Below, piece after piece: positions 9,308 to 18,782 of a stretch of DNA of 64,000 nt. Under the pieces are notes generated by a model. The model was given only the letters and a program-made list of their open reading frames with translations. It ran no database searches and had not been told where the DNA came from. The translations under genes and the position numbers were made by a program. The DNA is from Lactobacillus sp. ESL0679. GTDB taxonomy: Bacteria; Bacillota; Bacilli; Lactobacillales; Lactobacillaceae. Each line of letters begins with the position of its first letter. Positions within the stretch are counted from its first letter, which is position 1. The stretch lies in assembly GCF_029433515.1 (NCBI RefSeq), contig NZ_JAQTIG010000004.1, positions 62,001 to 126,000 of the forward strand. The letters run 5' to 3'.

Positions 9308-11724
9308 TGCTAGTTTCATATAATTGGCTACAAGATTTTCTAAAATTAGATCAAGATCCTAAACAATTAGGCGAAAAAATCACGCGCACAGGTGTTGAAG
9401 TTGCTGAAGTTAAGCACCCAGAAGAAGGATTGAAAAAGTTGGTCATTGGTCGCATTATTGACTGCAAACCAATTGAAGGGACCCACCTTAATGTAACTCA
9501 CGTTGATGTTGGTGAAGATGAGCCTCATCAAATTGTCTGTGGTGCACCAAATGTTGCTGCTGGCGAAGATGTTGTTGTTGCCTTACCTGGTGCCCGGATT
9601 GCTGATAACGTCAAGATTAAAAAAGGTAAGATGCGTGGCTATGAATCCAACGGTATGATTTGTGGTTTACAAGAAATTGGCTTCGCTGATAATTTAGTTC
9701 CTGAAAAATATACTGATGGCATTTACGTTTTTCCTGAAGATGCTGATGTTAAGCCGGGTCAAGATGCTTATGAACCATTGGGAATGGATGACTACATTTT
9801 TGACTTTGACATTACCCCTAACCGAGCAGACACCTTATCAATGGAAGGTTCTGCATACGAGGTCGGCGCAATTGTTGACGAGCCTGTTAACGTTGAAGAT
9901 GTAACTTTGAAGGCTGATGGTCCTGATTGGACAAATGATTTTACTGTTGAAGTTGATCCTAAATTAGCGCCTAAATTTTACTTACGCAAAGTAACTGGCG
10001 TTAAAATCGCTGACAGTCCTTTATGGATGCAAAAGCGGTTATGGAATGCAGGTATTCGGCCAATTAACAATGTTGTTGACGTGACTAACTACATGATGCT
10101 GCTGACTGGTCAACCGATGCATACTTACGATGCTCGGGCCTTTAAGAGTGGCAAGTTGGTTGTGCGCAAGGCTAATAAGGGTGAAAAGCTAGTCCTACTT
10201 AACAATAAGGACGTTGATCTTGATCCAAACGATATTGTAATTACTGATGGCGATCGAGTTGTGATGATGGCTGGAGTAATGGGTGGTCTTAATTCAGAAA
10301 TTGAAGATGATACCACCGATGTTATCTTGGAATCAGCTATTTTTGACCCAACTTTAATTAGAAAAGCAGCCTTGCGCCACGCTAACAGAACCGAAGCATC
10401 AAGCAGATATGAAAAGGGCGTTAACTGGGATGCTACCATGCGTGCACTTGATATGGCAGCATTGCTACTTAGAAATAATGCCCAAGCAACAATTGCTGAA
10501 GGTGTCATTAAAGCTAGCGATGAGTCACGTGAACCAGTTGTAATTAAGACAACTGCTTCATACATTAACAAGACTTTGGGTACTGAAATTTCCGGTGCTG
10601 AAATCTTGCATATTTTTGCTCGGTTAAACTTCAAAGCCGAACTTGATGGTGATAATTTAACTGTTGATGTACCAGCAAGACGTTGGGACATTGCTATTCC
10701 TGCGGACTTGGTTGAAGAAGTTGGTCGGTTATACGGCTATGATAATATCAAGTCAACTCAACCTGTTTTGGCAGAACCCCACGGTGGCTACTCTAAAGAA
10801 GAAACAGTTTTAAGGCGGATTAAAAAGGTCGCTCAGGGTCAAGGCTTAATCGAAGCCATTTCATATTCATTGACGTCACCAGTTAAGGCACTAGCCTTTA
10901 CTAAGGAACCTAAAGAAGTTGTTGAAGTGCAAATGCCGCTGAACTCAAGTCGTTCAACTTTAAGACAAAACTTGTTGACAGGGTTAGTTGATGCTGCCAG
11001 CTATAATATGGCGCGCAAGCAAAATCAATTGGCACTGTACGAGCAAGGTCGTGTTTATGACCATGAGGGTGGTACTTACAATGAACATGAGCACTTAGCA
11101 GCACTTTACAGCGGCAATACTTACTTTGCTAACTGGCAACATGAAAATGAAAAGATCGACTTCTATTACGTTAAGGGACAATTAACTAACTTATTGTTAG
11201 CAATTGGTATTGACTTAAGCGAAGTTGAATACAAGGCGGAAGTCGTAGTGGGCTTGCACCCAACTAGAACTGCTGGAATTTACATTAAAGGTAAGTATGT
11301 TGGCTTAATCGGGATGATTGCTCATACTATTACTATGGCTGATAAGGCGCTTAATGGTGCAGAAATTTACGGTTACGAATTAAATCTGGATGAAATCATT
11401 CCGATGATTATTGAGCCGAAGACAGTTTCAACCCCAGCACCAAAATTCCCTGCAATTGAGCGTGACCTGTCAATTTTGGTTGGCGAAGATGTTACTAACC
11501 AACAAATTGAAGATAGCATTAGAGCCAATGGTGGTAAGTACTTGCGCAGTTTACGCGTAATTGACGTTTACCAAGGCACTCATATTGATAAAGATAAGAA
11601 GAGCTTGGCTTACAACCTAACATTCTTGAACGAAAAGGATACTTTGACCGACGAAATTGTCACTAAGGCAATGGATGCAATTATGGCTGATTTGGAAGAT
11701 AAACTTAGCGCAAAAATTCGTTAG
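9307..11724 (+). CDS. pheT: Phenylalanyl-tRNA synthetase beta subunit
   Basis: The 805-residue beta chain that completes PheST. Domains in order: an EMAP-like tRNA-binding OB fold (about residues 40-150, HQIVCGAPNVAAGEDVVVALPGA), the B3/B4 editing domain that hydrolyses mis-charged Tyr-tRNA-Phe (about 210-400, including NNVVDVTNYMMLLTGQPMHTYD), the B5 domain, a catalytic-like core, and a C-terminal ferredoxin-fold anticodon-binding domain (from about 710, PKFPAIERDLSILV). Length is typical. It begins inside the pheS stop and has an AAGGAGGAAAG ribosome site at the end of pheS. Confidence 0.98.
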   Translation: MLVSYNWLQDFLKLDQDPKQLGEKITRTGVEVAEVKHPEEGLKKLVIGRIIDCKPIEGTHLNVTHVDVGEDEPHQIVCGAPNVAAGEDVVVALPGARIADNVKIKKGKMRGYESNGMICGLQEIGFADNLVPEKYTDGIYVFPEDADVKPGQDAYEPLGMDDYIFDFDITPNRADTLSMEGSAYEVGAIVDEPVNVEDVTLKADGPDWTNDFTVEVDPKLAPKFYLRKVTGVKIADSPLWMQKRLWNAGIRPINNVVDVTNYMMLLTGQPMHTYDARAFKSGKLVVRKANKGEKLVLLNNKDVDLDPNDIVITDGDRVVMMAGVMGGLNSEIEDDTTDVILESAIFDPTLIRKAALRHANRTEASSRYEKGVNWDATMRALDMAALLLRNNAQATIAEGVIKASDESREPVVIKTTASYINKTLGTEISGAEILHIFARLNFKAELDGDNLTVDVPARRWDIAIPADLVEEVGRLYGYDNIKSTQPVLAEPHGGYSKEETVLRRIKKVAQGQGLIEAISYSLTSPVKALAFTKEPKEVVEVQMPLNSSRSTLRQNLLTGLVDAASYNMARKQNQLALYEQGRVYDHEGGTYNEHEHLAALYSGNTYFANWQHENEKIDFYYVKGQLTNLLLAIGIDLSEVEYKAEVVVGLHPTRTAGIYIKGKYVGLIGMIAHTITMADKALNGAEIYGYELNLDEIIPMIIEPKTVSTPAPKFPAIERDLSILVGEDVTNQQIEDSIRANGGKYLRSLRVIDVYQGTHIDKDKKSLAYNLTFLNEKDTLTDEIVTKAMDAIMADLEDKLSAKIR

Positions 11725-11797
11725 AGGTTGACTTTGTGCTGGGAAATTAATATCATAGACCATTGCAAAGAAAATTTAACTTTAAGGAGTACATTTT

Positions 11798-12274
11798 ATG
11801 CCTGAAAAATCATATCCAATGACTGCTGAAGGAAAAGAAAAACTTGAAGCAGAACTTAAAAATTTAAAAGTTGTTAAGCGTCCAGAAGTAATCGAGCGAA
11901 TTAAGGTTGCCCGCTCATACGGTGACTTATCCGAAAACTCCGAGTATGATGCTGCTAAGGATGAACAGAGTCACCTTGAGGATCGGATTAGCGTTGTCGA
12001 AGAAATGCTGAAGTATGCTCACGTTGTTGATGCTAATGCTACCAACCCTGACGAAGTAGCTGTTGGTAAGACAGTTACTTATACCGAAGTTGGTGAGGAC
12101 GATCCAGAAACATATACCATTGTTGGTAGTGATGAATCCGACCCACTAAACGGTAAGATTTCTAATGATTCACCAATCGCCCAAGCCATTTTAGGCAAGA
12201 AGAAGGGGGATCAGGTAACTATTTTGACACCTGGTGGCAAGTTTGAAATTGTCATTAACAAGGTAGAAGAATAA
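11798..12274 (+). CDS. greA: Transcription elongation factor GreA
   Basis: A 158-residue GreA, which stimulates RNA cleavage by backtracked RNA polymerase. The N-terminal coiled coil carries the signature [17 protein letters not shown] and, at the hairpin tip, the acidic pair in [10 protein letters not shown]; the C-terminal FKBP-like domain ends with the conserved [14 protein letters not shown] segment. It has an AAGGAG ribosome site and its own terminator, and follows pheT by 73 bp, so it may be read partly from the pheST transcript. Confidence 0.97.
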   Translation: MPEKSYPMTAEGKEKLEAELKNLKVVKRPEVIERIKVARSYGDLSENSEYDAAKDEQSHLEDRISVVEEMLKYAHVVDANATNPDEVAVGKTVTYTEVGEDDPETYTIVGSDESDPLNGKISNDSPIAQAILGKKKGDQVTILTPGGKFEIVINKVEE

Positions 12275-12282
12275 TTGCAATT

Positions 12283-12312
12283 AAAAAGCAGTTCGTAAGA
12301 ACTGCTTTTTTG
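12283..12312 (+). terminator. Terminator after greA
   Basis: Hairpin AAAAAGCAGTTC/GAACTGCTTTTT with a T run, ending the greA unit; the convergent kinase gene may use the other strand of it. Confidence 0.88.
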
Positions 12313-12331
12313 TTGAGTAAAATTTATTTGT

Positions 12332-13243
12332 TTAATTTGTAAAGTGACGGTAATCACTGCTCTTGTCAAAGACAACACCGCGGGCGTTTTCACCATTTGA
12401 AATTGAAAATTCAGCTTGTGGATATTTCGAGTGTACCTTGTCTTCTAAAAAGCCCCGCAGCATTGCATTATTAGCCAAAACAGAACCGGTTAAAGCTACC
12501 TTCATTGGTTTAGGAGCTTCATAGCGATCCATGCCGATAATAATATCGCGGGCCAGTAATTCAGCCTGCTCCTTAATAACTGCGATTGCATTTGCATTGC
12601 CTTCATCGGCAAGTTTGGCAACTTCGACAGCCATTGAGGCAACTTCTGGATTAGTCATTTGATAAAATTTGGCGGTTCCGTCAACGATATTATCAACTTC
12701 GAAGATGCGGTTAAACATAGTAATTAAGGCATTATCTTCGCGTTTGTCCCAACTGAGCAGGGCCGCTTTTAAGGCAGATAAGGCAATTGCATAACCTGAT
12801 CCTTCGTCACCTAGTGTTGCACCATAGCCACCAGTGGTGATGATATGCCCTTTTTGCAAACCATTGAAGACTGAGCCAGTCCCCGCAATTACAAGGCCGC
12901 CGTCTGCACCTTCAAGACCGTTATACAGGGCAAGAAGGGAATCGGTAATCGCGCGGGTCGGTAAATTACCAACTTTGCTAGAGATTGCGGCAGCAACTTG
13001 CGGTGCGTTACCGATGACGGATAATCCTGCCATGCCACACAAAATTCGCTGGCAATCGCCATCGATTTGATTAAGTAACTGGTTAATTGCATTGCTAATA
13101 TTAATAATGGCGTTATCGTAGTCAGTATTAACTTGGCCAGCTCCAGCTTCAGCGCGTTCAAGTTCTTGTCCATGCATGTCGTATGCAATCGCTGTGGTAT
13201 GTGTTCCACCGGCATCAACGCCGATTTGATATGTAAGTGTCAT
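12332..13243 (-). CDS. BadF/BadG-type ATPase, probable N-acetylglucosamine kinase
   Basis: A 303-residue ASKHA-fold protein of the BadF/BadG/BcrA/BcrD ATPase family, close in layout to bacterial and eukaryotic N-acetylglucosamine kinases. The phosphate-1 motif DAGGTHTTAIAYD is at the N-terminus, the phosphate-2 region is VIAGTGSVFNGLQ, a GATLGDEGSGYAIA segment follows, and the adenosine motif VALTGSVLANN lies near the end. It probably phosphorylates an amino sugar for recycling or uptake, but substrate is not proved. It is convergent with greA and transcribed alone. Confidence 0.82.
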   Translation of the reverse strand: MTLTYQIGVDAGGTHTTAIAYDMHGQELERAEAGAGQVNTDYDNAIINISNAINQLLNQIDGDCQRILCGMAGLSVIGNAPQVAAAISSKVGNLPTRAITDSLLALYNGLEGADGGLVIAGTGSVFNGLQKGHIITTGGYGATLGDEGSGYAIALSALKAALLSWDKREDNALITMFNRIFEVDNIVDGTAKFYQMTNPEVASMAVEVAKLADEGNANAIAVIKEQAELLARDIIIGMDRYEAPKPMKVALTGSVLANNAMLRGFLEDKVHSKYPQAEFSISNGENARGVVFDKSSDYRHFTN

Positions 13244-13470
13244 AAAATTTTCTCCTTTTTTAGACTGGTTTATAATCTTAATTTTATTACAAAGATTAAC
13301 AAGACAGAAGCAAATTATAAAATTATGTTAGCGGTAACTAAATTGTTGAAGGCAAGTAGACGATAATTTCATGGTTAATCTTTTAAAATTTTACCAAAGC
13401 TATGGTCTAGTGATAGAATTGGCGTCTGCTTTTTGTTAAAATAACTCTAGTTTAGAGAGGTTTGAATTAA

Positions 13471-15564
13471 GTGAAATATTCTAAAAAAGATCGCGGAGCT
13501 GCTAATGTGAAGAATCAATCATCGACACCACTCAGAATGAAAATTATCTTGGGTATTATTTTTGTTCTATTTGCGACGTTGATTGGTCAATTAGCATATT
13601 TGCAGCTAGGTTACGGTTCACGCTTTAAGGCCGAAGTGCAGAAGTCTAATTCTGCTGTGGTATCAAGTCAGGTGCCGCGCGGGGTTATGTATGATAGCAA
13701 GGGCCGCGTCTTAGTCGGCAACAAGGCGCAAAATGCTATTACTTATACCAAAAGTGCTTCAACTACGGCCGATCAGGTGTATTCCATCGCCAATGCCTTA
13801 AGTTATTACATTCGACTTAATGATGAAAAGCCGACGGAGCAGCAGGTAATTGATTATTATCTTGGTAATAAGACTAACAGTGCTAAGGAAACAGCCAAGG
13901 TACCTAAGGTGGTGCGCAATACCGAAGACGAAGAGTTAATTAATAACGCCATTAATAATCAGGTGCGCAAAGAGCACGTGAAATTGACGACACGTGAAAA
14001 GACCGCGGCTTTGATTTATAACAAAATATCGGGTGCTTATACGCTGTCAACGATTTATATTAAAAATCAGGGCTTAACTGATAAGGAAATTGCGGAAGTC
14101 GGTGAACACCTGTCTAGTTTACCAGGAGTTGGCATCGGGACTGACTGGCAACGTTCATATCCTAATGGGTCGTCCATTCAAAGTATCATTGGTTCGGTTT
14201 CAACTGAAAAGGCCGGTTTGCCGAGCGATAATTTACAATATTATTTAACTAATGGTTATTCGCGCAATGACCGAGTAGGGACATCATATCTTGAAGAAGA
14301 ATATGAGCCACTGTTAAGGGGAACTAAGTCGACTAGCAAGGTATGGACTAAGTCTGATGGTAATATTGAGCAAACTAAGTCCGTTTATTCAGGTCAGGCC
14401 GGAGCTAGTTTGGTATTGACCCTTGATGCTAAGTACCAAAAAGAGGTGCAGAACGCACTCAAGCAGACTTACGCTGCAGCGATTGGGTCAGGTGCAGCGC
14501 ACTATTCTAATGGTGCATACGCTGTGGCAATGAATCCGCAGACTGGTGCTTTGCTTGCTGTTGCGGGGATTAGTCGTGATCCTAATAAAAATAAGACGGT
14601 TGACAATGCCTTAGGTGCAATTAACCAGACTTACGTTATGGGTTCTGTTGTCAAGGGGGCAATGGTCGGTGGCGGCCTAATAAATAAGGTAATTACGCCT
14701 ACTAGCAACACTTTGCCTGATACGCCAATTTACTTGCCAGGTTCTCCGATTAAGAAATCAGTTTATCCAGTTGGAACTTTTGGTGCGCTTGACGCGCAAA
14801 CAGCTCTGGAAGTATCAAGTAATATTTACATGATGCACTTAGCAATGAATTGGGTTCATGCTAAATATGTGCCTAAGCAATTTATTAGCATGCCTGATAA
14901 TGCTTTTAGCACGTTGCGGCGCAATTTTAACATGTTTGGTCTTGGACAAAAGACTGGCGTTGATTTACCCGGTGAATCCGCGGGAATTCAAGGTAAATCG
15001 TTTAACGCTCAGGGGCAAATTTTGTCTGGGTCCGTTCTTGACTTGGCATATGGTAACTACGACGCGTACACGCCGATTCAATTGGCACAGTATGTTTCAA
15101 CAATTGCTAATGGTGGCTATCGTCTGCAGCCGTATGTTGTGCAATCAGTGGGTCGCACGGCAAGTAATGGTAAAAAAGTCTACATTGACTATAACAAAAA
15201 GCCTAATGTGCAGTTGCGGATTCCATGGACGACTGATGAGTTAAGTGTCATTCATCAAGGATTTTGGCGCGTTGTTCATGGGACTAATGCGTGGGGCACT
15301 GCTCATAAGCTGAAGAACGTTAAGCCGTCAATTTCAGGTAAATCTGGGACGGCCCAAACGTTCTACTATGATCCTGATCACCCCAACCAGAAGAATCCAC
15401 CGGAATTAATTAACGCGACCTTTGTTGGCTATGCACCGTCGAATAATCCTAAATTAGCAGTTGCGGTTGTCTTTCCGGGATTAGACCCAGATTTGGAAGG
15501 CTCTTACACCTTGCAAATGGCTAAAGCAATGGTTCAAGACTACTTTAAATTGCATAAAAATTAG
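13471..15564 (+). CDS. Class B penicillin-binding protein (PBP2 type)
   Basis: A 697-residue cell wall transpeptidase. A short basic cytosolic tail and a single membrane anchor (about residues 22-46) are followed by the dimerization/pedestal domain starting at QVPRGVMYDSKGRVL and the transpeptidase domain with all three catalytic motifs: Ser392-Val-Val-Lys395 (acyl-enzyme serine), Ser449-Ser-Asn451, and Lys624-Ser-Gly-Thr627. It crosslinks peptidoglycan outside the membrane. Translation starts at a GTG with an AGAGAGG site 10 bp before it. It heads the row rpmG, folate cyclo-ligase, rhomboid and YqgQ, the usual lactobacillar place for the PBP2B-like protein. No PASTA domains are present. Confidence 0.93.
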   Translation: MKYSKKDRGAANVKNQSSTPLRMKIILGIIFVLFATLIGQLAYLQLGYGSRFKAEVQKSNSAVVSSQVPRGVMYDSKGRVLVGNKAQNAITYTKSASTTADQVYSIANALSYYIRLNDEKPTEQQVIDYYLGNKTNSAKETAKVPKVVRNTEDEELINNAINNQVRKEHVKLTTREKTAALIYNKISGAYTLSTIYIKNQGLTDKEIAEVGEHLSSLPGVGIGTDWQRSYPNGSSIQSIIGSVSTEKAGLPSDNLQYYLTNGYSRNDRVGTSYLEEEYEPLLRGTKSTSKVWTKSDGNIEQTKSVYSGQAGASLVLTLDAKYQKEVQNALKQTYAAAIGSGAAHYSNGAYAVAMNPQTGALLAVAGISRDPNKNKTVDNALGAINQTYVMGSVVKGAMVGGGLINKVITPTSNTLPDTPIYLPGSPIKKSVYPVGTFGALDAQTALEVSSNIYMMHLAMNWVHAKYVPKQFISMPDNAFSTLRRNFNMFGLGQKTGVDLPGESAGIQGKSFNAQGQILSGSVLDLAYGNYDAYTPIQLAQYVSTIANGGYRLQPYVVQSVGRTASNGKKVYIDYNKKPNVQLRIPWTTDELSVIHQGFWRVVHGTNAWGTAHKLKNVKPSISGKSGTAQTFYYDPDHPNQKNPPELINATFVGYAPSNNPKLAVAVVFPGLDPDLEGSYTLQMAKAMVQDYFKLHKN

Positions 15565-15648
15565 AAATTTGAGGATAACTCTGGTAAAAGTCTTTAAAAA
15601 ATGCTATCATAATTCAGTCAGAATAATAAATTGTAGGTGGTGAAAGAA

Positions 15649-15798
15649 ATGGCAGATAACATCATTTTGGAATGCACCGAATGTGGCGATAGAAGTTACT
15701 TATCTAAGAAAAACAAGCGTAAGCATCCGGAACGTTTAAGTTTGAAGAAGTATTGCCCTGTTGAAAGACGCGCAACTCTTCATCGTGAAACTAAGTAA
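15649..15798 (+). CDS. rpmG: 50S ribosomal protein L33
   Basis: A 49-residue L33 of the zinc-binding type, with cysteine pairs at [10 protein letters not shown] and a third conserved cysteine in [17 protein letters not shown]. The ATG at 15649 follows a GTAGGTGGTGAAAG ribosome site. It is a small basic ribosomal subunit protein; Firmicutes often carry several rpmG copies, so this may be one of two. Only one of the second cysteine pair is visible, so full zinc ligation is uncertain. Confidence 0.95.
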   Translation: MADNIILECTECGDRSYLSKKNKRKHPERLSLKKYCPVERRATLHRETK

Positions 15799-15853
15799 TA
15801 AACAATATGGCAGGGGCATGTGTTCCTGCTATTTTTTGTAGTGAAAGAAATCT

Positions 15854-16417
15854 ATGAACAAAAAAGATTTACGGCAGAAACAAATAAGTCGTTTGCAGGA
15901 TTTTGCGGCAACTGAACAAAAAGAGCAGGAGGACCGCCAGCTGTTAGCAAAAATAATGGCTTGGGATGGACTTAAAAATAGCCAAACGATTGGTGTGACT
16001 TCCTCATTAGCTTATGAAGTTGATACCTCGCGCTTAATTGCTTTACTCTGGGATCAGGGCAAAGACGTCTACTTGGCTAAAGCCAATAATAATTCGGAAC
16101 ATTCACAAGATTTTCTGTATTATAGCTATATGATTAAGCTGACTGCGTCGAAGTTTGGTGTAATGGAAGTTAATGATCCAAGTGCCAAGGTCAACAATGA
16201 TTTGGATTTGATTATTGTTCCTGGACTTGCATTTGCGGAAGATACGCACCAGCGACTTGGCTTTGGTGGCGGTTATTATGATCGCTTCCTGGCAAAGCAC
16301 AAGCGGGCTAAGACTGTTGCTCTAGCAAATTCACAAATGATTTTTAATACGACTGAATGGGATGTTGAGCAGACGGATATTCCAATCCAAACGCTAATTA
16401 CTCCCAGCATAGTCTGA
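15854..16417 (+). CDS. 5-formyltetrahydrofolate cyclo-ligase
   Basis: Converts 5-formyl-THF to 5,10-methenyl-THF using ATP. The 187-residue protein shows the family's N-terminal basic helix (MNKKDLRQKQISRLQ) and the C-terminal ATP/phosphate site LGFGGGYYDRFLAKHK, preceded by DLIIVPGLAFAED. Length is normal. It sits between rpmG and the rhomboid gene, the standard place in lactobacilli. Two minor uncertainties are the gap of 55 bp from rpmG and the weak GTGAAAG ribosome site. Confidence 0.92.
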   Translation: MNKKDLRQKQISRLQDFAATEQKEQEDRQLLAKIMAWDGLKNSQTIGVTSSLAYEVDTSRLIALLWDQGKDVYLAKANNNSEHSQDFLYYSYMIKLTASKFGVMEVNDPSAKVNNDLDLIIVPGLAFAEDTHQRLGFGGGYYDRFLAKHKRAKTVALANSQMIFNTTEWDVEQTDIPIQTLITPSIV

Positions 16418-16435
16418 TAAATTAGCGAGGCAATT

Positions 16436-17113
16436 ATGCAAAAGCAAAGTTTTAAAGATAGTTACATGACGTGGATCATTTTAATTGTTTTGTTTGTGGT
16501 CTTTTTAATGGAAACCGCCTTGGGTGGTTCACAGAATACCGCTGTTTTAATAAAAATGGGCGCGATGAGCAATTATGCCGTAGTTGCGGGTGGTCAATGG
16601 TGGCGCTTGTTTACGGCGCAATTCTTGCATATGGGAATTATGCATATTGTTTCAAACGCCGTGATGATTTATTATCTCGGCGTCTACATGGAACAGATTT
16701 TAGGTCATTGGCGCTTTTTAGCAGTTTACTTGTTATCGGGAATTGGTGGCAACCTATTGAGTTTGGCTCTTGGCAGCGACCAAGCAATTAGCGCTGGTGC
16801 TTCGACCGCACTTTTTGGCCTAATGGGTGCAATGACGGCAATTGGTTTGCGTAATCGCGATAATCCGGTTCTTGTTTATTTGGGCAAACAGGCGCTGTGG
16901 CTTGCCATAATCAATATTGTTCTTGACCTGTTTGACACTAATATTGATATTCAGGGCCATATTGGTGGGCTAGTTACAGGACTTTTGTTAGCAATTATTT
17001 TAGGTGATCGCGCTTTGCAAAAATATTCTACTAAGTGGCGCATAGTTGCTTTATGCGTTCTAATTGTCTATCTAGTTGCTACTGTTAGAATGGGTATGGT
17101 TATCAGATTCTAA
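16436..17113 (+). CDS. Rhomboid-family intramembrane serine protease
   Basis: A 225-residue membrane protein with about seven hydrophobic segments. The catalytic dyad of rhomboids is present: Ser123 in SAGASTALFGLMGA and His175 in DIQGHIGGLVTG. The upstream WWRLFTAQFLHMGIMHIVSN segment is the conserved loop 1 with its histidine/asparagine helper region (HxxxN). It cleaves membrane proteins within the bilayer; substrates are unknown. Unlike Bacillus GluP it has no extra soluble domains. It overlaps the YqgQ gene (TAATG). Confidence 0.93.
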   Translation: MQKQSFKDSYMTWIILIVLFVVFLMETALGGSQNTAVLIKMGAMSNYAVVAGGQWWRLFTAQFLHMGIMHIVSNAVMIYYLGVYMEQILGHWRFLAVYLLSGIGGNLLSLALGSDQAISAGASTALFGLMGAMTAIGLRNRDNPVLVYLGKQALWLAIINIVLDLFDTNIDIQGHIGGLVTGLLLAIILGDRALQKYSTKWRIVALCVLIVYLVATVRMGMVIRF

Positions 17114-17331
17114 TGAAGACCTTGTATGATGTTCAGCAGCTCCTTGAAAAATATGGTGTCTTGGTGCACGTTGGTAAGCGCATTTGGGACATTGAGCTGA
17201 TGGCCCTTGAACTTGACAATATTAACCGTTCGCGCTTAATTGACAAGCATGATTATCTGGTTGCCAAGATGATTTTGCGGCGTGAGCACGAGTATGAAGA
17301 ACGCAAAGAAAAAGAAAAGCATAGAAGCTAG
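17113..17331 (+). CDS. YqgQ-like protein (DUF910)
   Basis: A 72-residue cytosolic protein of the DUF910/YqgQ family, with the typical opening TLYDVQQLLEKYGVLVHVGKRIWDIELMALEL and a charged Lys/Glu tail. No biochemical role is established; the family is predicted to bind nucleic acid. It begins inside the stop codon of the rhomboid gene, and this coupling is widely conserved in Firmicutes. Confidence 0.9.
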   Translation: MKTLYDVQQLLEKYGVLVHVGKRIWDIELMALELDNINRSRLIDKHDYLVAKMILRREHEYEERKEKEKHRS

Positions 17332-17386
17332 AATAATTTAGTAGTAGAATTATTCTTATAAGTTTATTTAGAAAAGAGTTTAACCG

Positions 17387-17791
17387 ATGTCAACTTTTTT
17401 AATTATTTTGGATGTTGTATTAGTAGCTATCATTCTGGCTTTTGTTGCAGTTTGGTTGTGGAATAAGTTCCAGACTAAGCGTCTCGGTAGCGGCGATTTA
17501 ACTAATGAAGAATTTAATCAGGGAATGAGAAAGGCGCAAATCGTTGATTTACGTGAAAAAGCACCATTTAAGAGAAAGCATATCGATGGTGCGCGTAACT
17601 TGCCTTATACTACCCTGAAATACCAATATGGTGAGCTGAGAGCCGATTTACCGGTGTATTTGTACTCTGATTCATTAACCGTAACTTTAAGAGCTGCTAG
17701 ATTTTTGCAAAAGAAGCATTTTACTTCGATTAAATGGCTCAAAAACGGTTTTGATGAGTGGAATGGTCGCACAAAAACATCTAAATATTAA
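17387..17791 (+). CDS. Membrane-anchored rhodanese-like protein, likely non-catalytic
   Basis: A 134-residue protein with one N-terminal membrane helix (about residues 3-27) and a cytosolic rhodanese fold. Family marks include VDLREKAPFKRKHIDGARNLPY and the closing LKNGFDEWNG. The active-site loop, which in sulfurtransferases reads VYCxxGxRS, here is VYLYSDSLTVTLRAA, so the persulfide-carrying cysteine is absent. It is therefore probably a binding or scaffold protein rather than an enzyme. It lies between YqgQ and miaA, as in related genomes. Confidence 0.87.
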   Translation: MSTFLIILDVVLVAIILAFVAVWLWNKFQTKRLGSGDLTNEEFNQGMRKAQIVDLREKAPFKRKHIDGARNLPYTTLKYQYGELRADLPVYLYSDSLTVTLRAARFLQKKHFTSIKWLKNGFDEWNGRTKTSKY

Positions 17792-17796
17792 TTAGG

Positions 17797-17834
17797 AGAA
17801 CATGTTTGGAGCATTTGCGCAAACGTGTTTTTTG
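17797..17834 (+). terminator. Probable terminator before miaA
   Basis: A hairpin ACATGTTTG/CAAACGTGT with one G-U pair is followed by a T run (TTTTTTGCTTTT) between the rhodanese gene and miaA. Confidence 0.65.
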
Positions 17835-17861
17835 CTTTTATAACGAAAAAGGATATTCGAG

Positions 17862-18782
17862 ATGCAAAAAGTACTAGCAATTGTCGGACCGACAGCGATT
17901 GGAAAGACTGGTTTAGCCATCAAATTAGCCCAAAAATTGAATGGTGAGATTGTTTCTGGCGATTCGATGCAGGTCTATCGCGAAGTAGCAATTGGAACGG
18001 CAAAGGCAACACCTCAGGAGCAAGCGCAAGTTAAGCATTATTTGGTTGACACGCAATCGGTCTTTGAACCGTATTCGGTTAAGGATTTTGTCACCCAGGC
18101 CCAATTAGCAATTAATGCAATTGCGGCTAAGGGTAAGTTACCGCTACTAGTTGGTGGGACCGGCTTTTATGTGAATGCCTTGCTTAACCAGATGCAGCTG
18201 GGTGAAAAAGATGAGCATGAGACGGCAATTACGGCTAAATGGCAAGATTTTTTAGACCAAAATGGGCCAGAATCATTGTGGCAAGAGCTAAACAAGCGAG
18301 ATGCAGATGCTGCTAGCAAAATCCCTGTGGCCAACTCCCGGCGCACTTTACGAGCGCTAACTGTAATTGAGCGGACAGGGCAAAAATTTTCCCAGCAGCA
18401 ATCTAAAATTGAACCGCGCTATGATTATTTAATTGTTGGTTTAAATTCCGAACGAGAGGAAATCTACCGCCGGATTAATTTGCGAGTTGACCAAATGATG
18501 GCTCAAGGGATGCTTGAGGAAGCCGAATTTGTTTACCAAAACCGCGAACGCGAACACCAAATCTTGCAGGCAATCGGCTATAAGGAGTTTTTCCCATATT
18601 TTAAAGAAGAACAAGGCTTGCTTGATTGTGTTGAGCAGCTAAAGACAGCTTCGCGGCGGTATGCGAAGCGGCAATTGACGTATTTTCGTCATCAATTGCC
18701 ATGTCACTGGTTTGACCCGTTAAATGACCAAAATTGTATTACAGAAATAGAAGAGAAAGTTGAGGAATGGCTTCATGAATAA
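17862..18782 (+). CDS. miaA: tRNA dimethylallyltransferase
   Basis: Adds a dimethylallyl group to A37 of tRNAs that read codons starting with U. The 306-residue protein has the P-loop GPTAIGKTGLAIKLA, the conserved SGDSMQVYREVAIGTAKAT tract with the catalytic aspartate/threonine region, LVGGTGFYVNALL, and the C-terminal ARRYAKRQLTYFRHQ-like segment (here SRRYAKRQLTYFRHQ). Length is normal. Its last codons overlap the next gene. Confidence 0.97.
   Translation: MQKVLAIVGPTAIGKTGLAIKLAQKLNGEIVSGDSMQVYREVAIGTAKATPQEQAQVKHYLVDTQSVFEPYSVKDFVTQAQLAINAIAAKGKLPLLVGGTGFYVNALLNQMQLGEKDEHETAITAKWQDFLDQNGPESLWQELNKRDADAASKIPVANSRRTLRALTVIERTGQKFSQQQSKIEPRYDYLIVGLNSEREEIYRRINLRVDQMMAQGMLEEAEFVYQNREREHQILQAIGYKEFFPYFKEEQGLLDCVEQLKTASRRYAKRQLTYFRHQLPCHWFDPLNDQNCITEIEEKVEEWLHE

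Noticed and set aside
10125..10691. Long minus-strand open frame inside pheT.
   Set aside because: It lies wholly within pheT, has a Ser-rich shadow-frame composition and no ribosome site.
16800..16830. Rhomboid active site GAST instead of the textbook GASG.
   Set aside because: The serine and histidine dyad are in place and the residue after the serine varies in Firmicutes rhomboids, so activity is not in doubt.
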